Shown: positions 8,613 to 16,252 of the stretch, in pieces
Position numbering within the stretch: the stretch's first letter is position 1
Layout of the letters: every line of letters starts with the position of its first letter
Assembly: GCA_944393125.1 (NCBI GenBank)
Contig: CALXZB010000006.1
Location: 1-53,128, forward strand
Direction of reading: 5' to 3'
Source of the DNA: an uncultured Clostridia bacterium
GTDB lineage: Bacteria; Bacillota; Clostridia; TANB77; CAG-508
DNA length: 53,128 bases
Made by a program: the position numbers and the translations under genes
Notes under the pieces: model-generated
The model's input: only the letters and a program-made list of their open reading frames with translations
Database searches by the model: none
Told to the model about the DNA's origin: nothing

Positions 8613-9185
8613 ATGAAAAACAAGAAGAAAATAATTTTAATTATATTATTAATTATAAGTATTGGAATAGTTGCTGCATGTAAATTAATTGAAAATGGCG
8701 TTACAAATAGAGAAAATTTTAAATTTAATGTTGAGAATATTAGTTCTACTCCTGTTAACACAGTAAATAACGATAAAAATAAAGAAAATATAGAATGGGA
8801 TGAAATAACAGAAGAAGGGGTTAATGAAGAATTATTATTTCAAAATGTAAACACTAAAGATTTAGAAAAAATTGCAGCACTATTGCAATCTTTAAGTACA
8901 GAAATTGCTCAAAAAGAGAAAGAAGATATTAATTTTTATTTAAGTGCGGAATGGTATAAATATACATTAGATAGTCAACAATTCAACGAAGTCATAAATA
9001 TGGGAAATGATGCTATAAAACCATTATATTTAATAATATATAAAAGTCCTAATCAAGGATCTTATGAGTATATTTGTGCAATGGTATTATCAAAACTAGT
9101 TAATTTTGATGATGTAACTGATTCTTGGTCTACTTCAAAAGAATTTTTAGAAAAGTTTAATCAAAAAGTTATTAGTAATAGATAA
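8613..9185 (+). CDS. putative lipoprotein of unknown function
   Basis: A 190-residue protein with a lysine-rich N-terminus, a hydrophobic stretch and a lipobox-like IVAAC at about residues 19-23. It is therefore probably a membrane-anchored surface lipoprotein. The remainder is acidic and helical, with no domain I recognise. The best ribosome site (GAAAGGT, 8591-8597) lies 15 bases from this ATG but only 7 from an ATG at 8605. That upstream ATG opens a three-codon ORF whose stop overlaps the lipoprotein start (ATGA), so translation may be coupled. Confidence 0.7.
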   Translation: MKNKKKIILIILLIISIGIVAACKLIENGVTNRENFKFNVENISSTPVNTVNNDKNKENIEWDEITEEGVNEELLFQNVNTKDLEKIAALLQSLSTEIAQKEKEDINFYLSAEWYKYTLDSQQFNEVINMGNDAIKPLYLIIYKSPNQGSYEYICAMVLSKLVNFDDVTDSWSTSKEFLEKFNQKVISNR

Positions 9186-9291
9186 ACATAAATTTTAAGT
9201 TAAATTTTAAGTAATTTTTTTAAATTAAACCTATGGTATATGGTAATTTCATAATAATTTTGATAGATTTGGTGATAAAGGAGGATTTGTT

Positions 9292-9957
9292 ATGGAAAAA
9301 ATAAAAATAGGAAATTTTATTACTAAATGTCGCAAAGAGAAAAAACTCACACAAGAACAATTAGCAGAGAAAATGAATGTAAGTGTTAATGCTGTTTCAA
9401 AATGGGAACGAGGAGTAAATATGCCAGATACTCCTAAAATGCCAGAATTATGCAATATATTAGAAATTACTGTAAATGAACTTTTGGAAGGAAAACGATT
9501 AAATGAAAATGAACAGAAAAAACTGTCTGATAAAAATATTTTATCAATTCTTATAACAAGAAATCAGTTAGAAAATATGCAAATTATAACAGAAATTTTA
9601 ATATTTGCAGGTATAGTTATAACAATGACTTTAACATCTTTATTAGCAACGACGACAATACAAAGAATAATAATGGTATGTATAGGTTGTTTTATATGGG
9701 GATATGGAATATTATTAAGAGTTAAATTGAGAAAAATAATCAATGAAATGAATTTAGAAGAGGATGTTATGAAAAAAGAGAAAGTATTTAGAATTTTAAC
9801 TTTTATATTTATGATTTTAACTTTTATAGGTGCAGGATATGTATTATCAAATAAAGGACAAGTAAATGCAGGATATGCTATAATTCCTAGTTTGTTTTGT
9901 GCTATATTTTCTCAATTAGCAGTTTATGAAAAATTTAAAAGAGAAAAAAATAAATAG
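9292..9957 (+). CDS. XRE-family regulator with four-helix membrane domain
   Basis: A 221-residue protein: an N-terminal helix-turn-helix (about residues 6-65; KMNVSVNAVSKWERGVNMPD) followed by two pairs of hydrophobic helices (about 98-140 and 164-210). RBS AAAGGAGG. Its N-terminal domain closely resembles the regulator at 221-619. Genes of this type often sit beside ABC exporters, as here: a small anchored protein and an ABC ATPase/permease pair follow with overlapping ends. It probably controls that transporter, but its own operator was not identified. Confidence 0.87.
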   Translation: MEKIKIGNFITKCRKEKKLTQEQLAEKMNVSVNAVSKWERGVNMPDTPKMPELCNILEITVNELLEGKRLNENEQKKLSDKNILSILITRNQLENMQIITEILIFAGIVITMTLTSLLATTTIQRIIMVCIGCFIWGYGILLRVKLRKIINEMNLEEDVMKKEKVFRILTFIFMILTFIGAGYVLSNKGQVNAGYAIIPSLFCAIFSQLAVYEKFKREKNK

Positions 9958-10315
9958 GAATTTTTCTATTGTGCTATTAGGAATATTTCTATTGTTAGCT
10001 TTAATATTTTTCGCAATAGATTATTTAAGAATACAAAAACAAGAAAAACCAATTTTTTGCATATTAAAAGATGAAGTAAATGATGGGGGAACAAAAATAT
10101 ATTTAGGGTTAGGATATAAAATTATAGATTTCAACACATTGGAAGGGTTTGACGATATAAAAATAGGCACTTGGTTTATAGATTATAATGATTTTGGTAA
10201 AGAAAGAAAATTTGAAGAAGAATTACAAAAAAACGAAAATAATATAGAAAGTGTTGTATTTAAGGCTAAAATAAAAGAAATTGAAAATATTCAATTAAAA
10301 GGAGAAAGTTTATGA
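9926..10315 (+). CDS. small membrane-anchored extracellular protein
   Basis: Up to 129 residues: a basic N-terminus, one transmembrane helix (about residues 14-34), then an outward domain beginning KPIFCILKDEVNDGGT. Similar small proteins are common next to ABC exporters in Clostridia, but I know of no assigned role. The first ATG lies inside the regulator gene and has no ribosome site. The in-frame GTG at 9971, preceded by AGGAA, is an alternative start. The 3' end overlaps the ABC ATPase start by four bases (ATGA). Confidence 0.72.
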   Translation: MKNLKEKKINRNFSIVLLGIFLLLALIFFAIDYLRIQKQEKPIFCILKDEVNDGGTKIYLGLGYKIIDFNTLEGFDDIKIGTWFIDYNDFGKERKFEEELQKNENNIESVVFKAKIKEIENIQLKGESL

Positions 10316-11198
10316 AAGATAAAGTAGTTATAAGAATAGAAGGACTAACTAAATACTATGGAAAAATAAGAGGAGTAGAAAATTTAAATTTAGAATTAAA
10401 AAAAGGTGAAATATTTGGTTTTATTGGACCAAATGGTGCAGGAAAATCTACAACTATTCGTTCGATAATGAACTTAATTAATAAAACTAGTGGGAAAGTT
10501 CTGATTGATGGAAAAGAATTTAATAAAAATGATGTTGAGATAAAAGAAAAAATAGGATATTTACCAAGTGAAATTCATTTATATGATGATTTTACAGTAA
10601 AAGAGATGTTGGATTATCATGAAAAATTTTATAAGAAAAATATTCATAAAAGAAGAGAAGAATTAGTAAATATTTTACAATTAGATGAAAAAAAGAGTAT
10701 AGAAGATTTATCACTAGGAATTTAAAAAAATTAGGGATTATTCTAGCATTTATGCATGAACCACAAATACTAATATTAGATGAACCAACAAGTGGCTTAG
10801 ATCCAATAATGCAAAATATTTTTTATAACTTATTAAAAGAAGAAAAGGAAAAAGGAACAACAATTTTTTATTCTACACATATTTTAAGTGAAGTATCAAA
10901 AATATGTGATAGAGTTGGAATTATTAAAGATGGGCAATTAATAAAAATTGAAGATATAGACAATATTTCACAAAAAAATTTAGTAAGTATAACAATAACA
11001 TCAGATTATGTAGATGAAATAATTGAAAATCTAAAAATTAAAATTATTTATAAAGAAAATAACATAATAAAATTTAACAGTCAAATGCCATCTGATGAAT
11101 TGATAAAAAAATTATCTAAATATAAGATTGATAAAATATTAATTCAAGAACCAACACTAGAAGAAATTTTTATGCACTATTATAAAAAGGAGAATTAA
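10312..11198 (+). pseudogene. ABC transporter ATPase with one-base frameshift
   Basis: Two adjacent frames together make a complete ABC ATPase of about 295 residues. The first (10312-10725) carries Walker A GPNGAGKST and the Q-loop region. The second carries Walker B ILILDEPTSGLDP, the D-loop and the switch His (STHILSE). The break falls exactly in the signature motif: the first frame reads LSLG then a stop, while inserting one A near 10719-10720 restores LSLGNLKKLGI, the usual form in this exporter family. No -1 slippery heptamer precedes the stop and the A-run lies after it, so programmed shifting is unlikely. It is either a real inactivating deletion or a sequencing/assembly error. The permease gene downstream is intact. 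Confidence 0.85.
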
Positions 11199-11201
11199 AA
11201 A

Positions 11202-11993
11202 ATGTTTGTTAGAGAAATTAAAGTTAATTTTAAAAGTTTTTTAATATGGACACTTATTCTTATAAGTTTATTTTTTATCGTTTTTCTAATGTATCCATCA
11301 ATTATGAGTAGCGAAAATGTTCAAATGATGAATGAAATGTTGAAAATTTTTCCAGAAGAAATGCTAAAAGCATTTAATATGGATATATCAAACATAGATA
11401 CTGCATTTGGTTGGCTTAAGACAGAAGGCTTTGTATTTGTTTTATTAATAACAGGAATTTATAGCGGGATTTTAGGGTCAAATATTTTATTAAAAGAAGA
11501 AAATGATAAAACAATTGAATATCTAAATAGTCTTCCTGTTACAAGAAAGAAAATAGTATTTAATAAAATTTTTTCTGCTATGATATATATATTATTGATG
11601 ATTTTAATATTAGGAACATTTAATTTCATAGGATTATCAATAATCGAAGAGTTTGATAAGAATTTATTTATATTATTAAGTATAACACCAATATTTTCGT
11701 CAATTGTTATATTTGCAGTATGTCTGTTTATATCAACATTTACGCATAAAACTAAAAAAACTTTAGGAATAAGTTTGGGAATAGTGTTTATTAGTTACTT
11801 TTTACAAATTATATCAGAGATGAGTGAAACAACAGAATTTTTAAAATATATATCAATATTCACATTAGCAGATATTCGAAATGTAATTGTAAATATTAGT
11901 ATTAATCCAATAATGGTATTATTATCAATAATGTTTTTTATAGTATTTATTGTTTTAACGCTAATTCATTATAATCAGAAAGAACTAGCATAA
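11202..11993 (+). CDS. ABC-2 type transporter permease
   Basis: A 263-residue integral membrane protein with about six helices. The first helix starts at residue 13, a short outward loop follows, and the TIEYLNSLPVTRKKIVFNK segment before helix 3 is the typical cytoplasmic coupling region of ABC-2 exporter permeases. Three bases separate it from the ATPase gene, with RBS AAAGGAG. It would act with the frame-shifted ATPase, and unless that gene is really intact the exporter is dead. The substrate is unknown; relatives export peptides or lipids. Confidence 0.85.
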   Translation: MFVREIKVNFKSFLIWTLILISLFFIVFLMYPSIMSSENVQMMNEMLKIFPEEMLKAFNMDISNIDTAFGWLKTEGFVFVLLITGIYSGILGSNILLKEENDKTIEYLNSLPVTRKKIVFNKIFSAMIYILLMILILGTFNFIGLSIIEEFDKNLFILLSITPIFSSIVIFAVCLFISTFTHKTKKTLGISLGIVFISYFLQIISEMSETTEFLKYISIFTLADIRNVIVNISINPIMVLLSIMFFIVFIVLTLIHYNQKELA

Positions 11994-12078
11994 TATTATT
12001 TATGTAGTGTAGTTCTAATAAAAAACACAATAGAAAATAAAAGTTAAAGAATATTTTTAAAATAAGGAAAGAAATGAT

Positions 12079-12503
12079 ATGAGAAAAAACGTACTAGTGA
12101 TAACATCATCTTTAAGAACAAATAGTAATTCGGAAGTATTAGCAAAACAATTTGTAAAAGGTGCTGAAAAAAATAATAATGTAGAGTTAATTAATTTAAA
12201 AGATTATGAAATTAATTTTTGCAAAGGTTGTCTTGCTTGTCAAAATACAGGAAAATGTGTTATAAACGATGAAGTAAAAGATATAATAGATAAAGTTAAG
12301 AATTCAGAAGTATTAGTTTTTGGAACACCTATTTATTATTATAGTGTTTCAGGGCAGTTAAAAACATTATTAGATGGGTAGAATGTTTTCCAAAATCAAA
12401 ATTAGTTGGTACTTTATGTGGAACTAATTGCAATTTTGCTAAAGATGTTTATAGTCAAGATGAATTTTTAGAAAAAGCAATAAAAATGGGAGAAAGTGTA
12501 TAA
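12079..12503 (+). pseudogene. flavodoxin-family oxidoreductase with internal deletion
   Basis: The first 100 codons encode a normal N-terminal half of an NADPH-dependent FMN reductase-like flavoprotein: ITSSLRTNSNSE phosphate loop, CKGCLACQNTGKC cysteine cluster, and FGTPIYYYSVSGQLKTLLD. The frame then stops. In another frame the C-terminus continues directly (WVECFPKSKLVGTLCG ... MGESV) and ends at 12503. Relatives have several dozen residues between these two parts, so the middle has been lost and the frame shifted. The join lies at TTAGATGG near 12370-12377, compatible with deletion between short repeats. The next gene starts immediately after the stop (TAAATG), showing the original operon order. 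Confidence 0.8.
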
Positions 12504-13025
12504 ATGAATAAGAAAATAATTATTTTGATTATAATTTTTATTATAATATGTGCATTTATAGGGATTTATTATATAATAAAAAAAGATACAACTAATATTG
12601 TAAATAACATTGATAAAGATAATGGTTTAAATGAAAATTTAATGAAAAGTGATAAGGAAAATGAAACTATGAAATTATATTTGAATGTAAATAATAGGAT
12701 TTTAGAAGCGTCTTTAGAAAACAATTCATCAGTAGATGCTTTAATTGAAAGATTAAAAGAAAATGATATAACAATAAATATGGAGGATTATGCTAATTTC
12801 GAAAAAGTAGGATCCTTAGGATTTAGTTTACCAAGAAATGATAAACAAATTACAACAGAGCCTGGAGATATAATTTTATATCAAGGAAATTCATTAACAA
12901 TATATTATGATACCAATAGTTGGAATTTTACTAAAATTGGCAAAATAGAAAATGTTAATCAAAAAGAGTTAAAAGAAATATTGGGAAAAGGTGATGTTAC
13001 AGTTACTTTATCCCTTAATAAATAA
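12504..13025 (+). CDS. membrane-anchored cyclophilin-like domain protein
   Basis: A 173-residue protein with a very hydrophobic N-terminal anchor (residues 4-24), a polar linker, and a cyclophilin-like beta-barrel domain from about residue 55. The features are MKLYLNVNNRILEASLENNSSVDALIER split around a loop, GSLGFSLPRNDKQITTEPGDIILYQGN, then KIENVNQKELKEILGKGDVTVTLS at the end. These domains are found beside flavodoxin-like and carboxymuconolactone decarboxylase-like genes in Firmicutes, exactly the neighbours seen here. Biochemical function is not established. The start codon directly follows the stop of the broken flavodoxin gene. Confidence 0.85.
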   Translation: MNKKIIILIIIFIIICAFIGIYYIIKKDTTNIVNNIDKDNGLNENLMKSDKENETMKLYLNVNNRILEASLENNSSVDALIERLKENDITINMEDYANFEKVGSLGFSLPRNDKQITTEPGDIILYQGNSLTIYYDTNSWNFTKIGKIENVNQKELKEILGKGDVTVTLSLNK

Positions 13026-13045
13026 AAAGAAAGGATTGATTTATT

Positions 13046-13465
13046 ATGGAAAAACAAACTGCAGGTAGAGATATTTTAGGAAAATTAGCACCAAAATTTG
13101 CAGAATTAAATGATGATGTATTATTTGGAGAAGTGTGGTCAAGAGAGGACAAGCTTAATTTAAGAGATAGAAGTATGATAACAATTTCAGCTTTAATGGC
13201 ACAAGGGTTATTTCCACAATTAAAATCACATTTAGAATTAGGCAAAAAACATGGAATAACAAAAGAAGAAGCAGTTGAAATAGTAACACAAATAGCTTTT
13301 TATAGTGGATGGGCAAAAGCTTGGAGTGCATTTCCTTTAATAAATGAAGTTTATAGTAATGAAAATATAGAAGAAAAACATGGTGGAGCTTTTGGAATGG
13401 GAAAAGAAAATACATCAAATGAATGGCTAGAACCTGTTTCAAATGAACTGTATAACAATTTATAA
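13046..13465 (+). CDS. carboxymuconolactone decarboxylase-family protein
   Basis: A 139-residue all-helical protein of the CMD/AhpD-like superfamily (WSREDKLNLRDRSMITISAL and HGITKEEAVEIVTQIAFYSGW are the hallmarks). It lacks the CxxC pair of AhpD peroxidase partners, so a thiol redox role is unlikely; the true substrate is unknown. RBS AAAGAAAGG at 13025-13033. It ends the small redox-type operon that begins with the broken flavodoxin gene. Confidence 0.9.
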   Translation: MEKQTAGRDILGKLAPKFAELNDDVLFGEVWSREDKLNLRDRSMITISALMAQGLFPQLKSHLELGKKHGITKEEAVEIVTQIAFYSGWAKAWSAFPLINEVYSNENIEEKHGGAFGMGKENTSNEWLEPVSNELYNNL

Positions 13466-13522
13466 TCATATTAGAACATATAGAATGACAAAACTATGAT
13501 CTCATAAATAAATTATAAAAAA

Positions 13523-13560
13523 AAATTACTCTTTATACAAAAATAGAGTAATTTTTTTAT
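13523..13560 (+). terminator. intrinsic terminator after the CMD gene
   Basis: AAATTACTCT (13523-13532) pairs perfectly with AGAGTAATTT (13545-13554) and runs into TTTTTTAT. The stem resembles the terminator at 8498. Confidence 0.85.
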
Positions 13561-13595
13561 ACAATTAAGGTTAAAATTTTAATCAAATATTTGTA

Positions 13596-13624
13596 TTGAT
13601 AATAACAATTATTTGTGGTAATAT
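13596..13624 (+). promoter_or_regulatory. promoter of the vanZ-like gene
   Basis: TTGATA (13596-13601), 17-base spacer, TAATAT (13619-13624), about 40 bases before the VanZ-like start. Confidence 0.55.
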
Positions 13625-13666
13625 GACAATAGTTAAGAAAAAGAAATTTTCGAGGAGGCAAATCAG

Positions 13667-14335
13667 ATGAAAAATAAAATAAACATAGTAATTATATCTA
13701 TAACAATTTTGCTGATAGGATTTGTAGAAATATTTAGTATATTGCCTAATATAATGCTAAATACTAGTGTTACATTAGGAGCTTTTATAATACCGATCTT
13801 TATAATTTTTATTACAATGATAATACAAATAAAAAATACAAAAGATTTGAAAGAAAAGGAAAATATAAGAAAATTTTGGCTCAAAAAATTATTTTTAATA
13901 TATTTGTTATTACTATTTACAGTTTTATTTTTAAATAGTGAATATAGAATGAATGGAATAAAAAATGTAGGCATATTTTCAAAACAACATTTTGAAACAA
14001 TTAATATGGTGCCATTTTCTACAATTATAAGTTATATTGACAGATTAGTAACACATAAAATAAATACAAGTATTGTAATATTAAATATTTTTGTAAATTT
14101 AATTTTATTTGCACCAATGGGAGTGTTTATTCCACTGCTATTTAATCAAAAAATAAACAATATAAAAAAATTTGTATTACTTATTACGGTAAGTTCATTA
14201 ACAGTAGAATTATTACAATTTTTAACTTATAGAGGGGCAACAGATATAGATGACATTATACTAAATACTATAGGAGCAACTTTTGTATATGCTATAATGC
14301 AAACAAAACTGGTAAAAAAATGGTTGCTTATGTAA
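13667..14335 (+). CDS. VanZ-family membrane protein
   Basis: A 222-residue protein with about six transmembrane helices. The VanZ signature is in the second half: NLILFAPMGVFIP, then ELLQFLTYRGATDIDD and NTIGA. RBS CGAGGAGGC. VanZ proteins give low-level teicoplanin resistance in some hosts, but most chromosomal members have no proven role. There is no vanA/B/H/X nearby, so glycopeptide resistance should not be assumed. Confidence 0.88.
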   Translation: MKNKINIVIISITILLIGFVEIFSILPNIMLNTSVTLGAFIIPIFIIFITMIIQIKNTKDLKEKENIRKFWLKKLFLIYLLLLFTVLFLNSEYRMNGIKNVGIFSKQHFETINMVPFSTIISYIDRLVTHKINTSIVILNIFVNLILFAPMGVFIPLLFNQKINNIKKFVLLITVSSLTVELLQFLTYRGATDIDDIILNTIGATFVYAIMQTKLVKKWLLM

Positions 14336-14526
14336 GCAGTTTTATGGATACATGTGTTTATTATTATGATTATAAAAATTTCTTTTTTGTAGGAAATAAA
14401 ATTAGAATAAAAGAATATTATGGCAGTGGAGGATTTGACCCAATAGAAAATAAATATGGATATGAATATCCTGTCTTAAATACAGATTATTATAATGAAA
14501 ATGGTAAAATAATAAATAATAAATAA
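14320..14526 (+). pseudogene. doubtful ORF, possible 3' remnant of an exported protein
   Basis: A 68-residue frame that starts inside the VanZ gene with no ribosome site and fills the gap before the EFR1 gene. The second half (about residues 20-68) is Tyr/Gly/Asn-rich and looks protein-like; the first 20 residues do not. It most resembles the surviving C-terminus of a larger gene whose 5' part was deleted. I recognise no family. Confidence 0.3.
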
Positions 14527-14539
14527 AGGAGAATTAATT

Positions 14540-15268
14540 ATGATATTTTATTTTTCAGGAACTGGAAATTCGAAATGGGTAGCAAACAAAATTGCAGAAA
14601 AGATAGGAGATAAAGCTTATGATATCTCAGAACTAAGAGAATTACCTGAAATAACAAATGAAAAGAAAATAGGTCTAGTTTTTCCTATTTATGCATGGGG
14701 AGTACCAGAACCAATGCTTACATTTGCCCAAAAACTAAAAAGTGAAAAAGCATTTACTTTTGGAATATGTACTTGTGGTGCTAATGCTGGAAAAGCATTA
14801 AAAATATTATCAAAAATATATCATTTAGATAGTTGCTATAGCATCATTATGCCTAATAATTATATTATCGGTTCAGATATAGATGAAACATCTATTATTT
14901 TAGAAAAAATAAAATTAGCCCAAAAAGAAATGGAGAAAATTTCTAATGAAATTATACAAGAAGAAAAAGTTTACCGTGTAACAGAAGGTAGTTTTCCAAC
15001 ATTGAAATCTTCTATTATAAACAAAGGATTTAATAAATATGCACGAAATACAGTTCCATTTCATGTAGATAAAGAGAAATGTATAGGATGTGGACTATGT
15101 GCAAAAATGTGTCCGGCTTCAACTATAGAAATTGTTGATGGAAACCCAGTTTGGAATAAGAAGTGTTATCAATGTTTAAAATGTATTAATAACTGTCCTC
15201 AAAGAGCAATACAATATGGACAAAAAACAGAAAATAGAGGAAGATATAATATAAAGAATTATTTATAA
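14540..15268 (+). CDS. EFR1-family flavodoxin-ferredoxin fusion
   Basis: A 242-residue electron-transfer protein. The N-terminal flavodoxin-like domain begins with the FMN phosphate loop YFSGTGNSKWVA, and the VFPIYAWGVPEP segment follows. From residue 175 there are two [4Fe-4S] clusters: CIGCGLCAKMCP and CYQCLKCINNCP. This layout is that of the EFR1 family common in anaerobes. The redox partner is unknown. RBS AAAGGAG. Confidence 0.93.
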   Translation: MIFYFSGTGNSKWVANKIAEKIGDKAYDISELRELPEITNEKKIGLVFPIYAWGVPEPMLTFAQKLKSEKAFTFGICTCGANAGKALKILSKIYHLDSCYSIIMPNNYIIGSDIDETSIILEKIKLAQKEMEKISNEIIQEEKVYRVTEGSFPTLKSSIINKGFNKYARNTVPFHVDKEKCIGCGLCAKMCPASTIEIVDGNPVWNKKCYQCLKCINNCPQRAIQYGQKTENRGRYNIKNYL

Positions 15269-15294
15269 AAAACATGAAAAATAGAGGATGAAAT

Positions 15295-15906
15295 ATGAAA
15301 AGATATAAACAAACTGAAATAGATGAGTTAGCAAAAATATTAAAAAACGATGGAGTAATAAGTGTTCCAACAGATACAGTTTATGGAGTATGTGCAAGTA
15401 TTAATTCAAAAAAAGCATATGAGAAGTTGAAAAGTATAAAAAATAGACCTAGTACTAAACCATTTCCTATTATGTGTGCAGATGAAGAACAAATAGAAAG
15501 AATCGCAATTGTAGATGAGAGAGCAAAAAAACTAATTCAAGCTTTTATGCCTGGACCAATCACTCTAGTATTAAAGAAAAAAGTCAATATGCCAAGTTAT
15601 ATTAGTAATGATAAAGACACTATTGCAATTAGAATGGCAACTTCAAAAGCTATTAAAGAATTAATTATAAAAACAGGAAGTCCAATTTTTATGAGTAGTG
15701 CTAATCAAAGTGGAGAAACTACTTGTAATAGTTTAGAAGAAATAAAAAAAAAGCTTCCAGAATTAGATGGAATATTGGAAGGAAATGTACAAATAGGACA
15801 AGCAAGTACAATAGTAGATTGTACATTAGAAGAAATAAAAATATTAAGGCAAGGTCCAATATCAATAGAACAAATTGAAAAGTATATAATTAAAAATAAT
15901 AGTTAA
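15295..15906 (+). CDS. tsaC: threonylcarbamoyl-AMP synthase (TsaC/YrdC)
   Basis: A 203-residue YrdC/Sua5 domain protein that makes threonylcarbamoyl-AMP from threonine, bicarbonate and ATP, the first step of t6A37 modification of tRNAs reading ANN codons. Visible motifs: GGVISVPTDTVYGV-type start (NDGVISVPTDTVYG), KxR with STKPFPIMC, MPGPITLVL, and SPIFMSSANQSGE. It ends after the catalytic domain and lacks the C-terminal Sua5 domain, so it is the short TsaC form. It follows the EFR1 gene by 26 bases and could be co-transcribed. Confidence 0.93.
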   Translation: MKRYKQTEIDELAKILKNDGVISVPTDTVYGVCASINSKKAYEKLKSIKNRPSTKPFPIMCADEEQIERIAIVDERAKKLIQAFMPGPITLVLKKKVNMPSYISNDKDTIAIRMATSKAIKELIIKTGSPIFMSSANQSGETTCNSLEEIKKKLPELDGILEGNVQIGQASTIVDCTLEEIKILRQGPISIEQIEKYIIKNNS

Positions 15907-15951
15907 TACTAAATATATTTTAATAAAGGGGACAAAAGTTCGCAAATGTGC

Positions 15952-15980
15952 TTGACAAAAGGTTTTAAATATGTTACACT
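15952..15980 (+). promoter_or_regulatory. strong promoter of the unidentified leader RNA
   Basis: A consensus TTGACA (15952-15957), 17-base spacer and TACACT (15975-15980). It lies 46 bases after tsaC and starts the leader described next. Confidence 0.75.
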
Positions 15981-15986
15981 TTTTTA

Positions 15987-16229
15987 AGTGCTAGGAATAC
16001 CGGCACAAATTTGATAAAGGAGGAAAATGTCAGTGCACGAACGGATGCGGTATACAACTGGATTTGTGTAGCAAATCATAGCATAAATTCAAAAGAAACT
16101 AAATATGCCGTAAAAGTAACAGTAGCTATAAAAGTAGTAGAAAGCTGAATACAAAAAAGAACGAGTGCAGTAGCAAATTTCAACCTTTGCCCCCACAATT
16201 TTTCAATAAATTGCGGGGGCTTTCTTTTT
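15987..16229 (+). ncRNA. unidentified structured leader or small RNA
   Basis: About 240 bases between a consensus promoter and a strong terminator, with G+C clearly above the flanking intergenic DNA. GTGC (15988-15991) can pair with GCAC (16003-16006) around GG-AATA-CC. CACAAAT (16004-16010) can instead pair with ATTTGTG (16062-16068), enclosing an AAGGAGG and an ATG at 16027. That ATG opens only a 14-residue ORF. Another frame is open from TTG 16011 to TGA 16148 (45 residues) but has no ribosome site. GTAGCAAAT occurs twice, near 16068 and 16170. I recognise no known riboswitch, 6S, SRP, tmRNA or T-box core. It is either a cis-acting attenuator of the amidohydrolase gene or a free small RNA. 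Confidence 0.5.
16189..16229 (+). terminator. strong terminator before the amidohydrolase
   Basis: GCCCCC (16189-16194) pairs with GGGGGC (16215-16220), extended inward by C-AATT/AATT-G after one mismatch, then TTTCTTTTT. The amidohydrolase ATG is only 24 bases beyond, leaving no room for a separate promoter. This favours transcription attenuation. Confidence 0.9.
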
Positions 16230-16252
16230 AAGTATGAATAGGAGGTATTATT

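Noticed and set aside
10717..10731. Programmed -1 frameshift in the ABC ATPase
   Set aside because: The stop comes before the A-run and no X-XXY-YYZ heptamer precedes it; an indel is simpler.
13667..14335. VanZ-like and VanW-like genes as vancomycin resistance
   Set aside because: No van ligase, dehydrogenase or dipeptidase genes are present; such orphans are common.
16011..16148. 45-residue TTG-initiated ORF in the leader RNA
   Set aside because: No ribosome site before the TTG; kept only as a remark under the leader.
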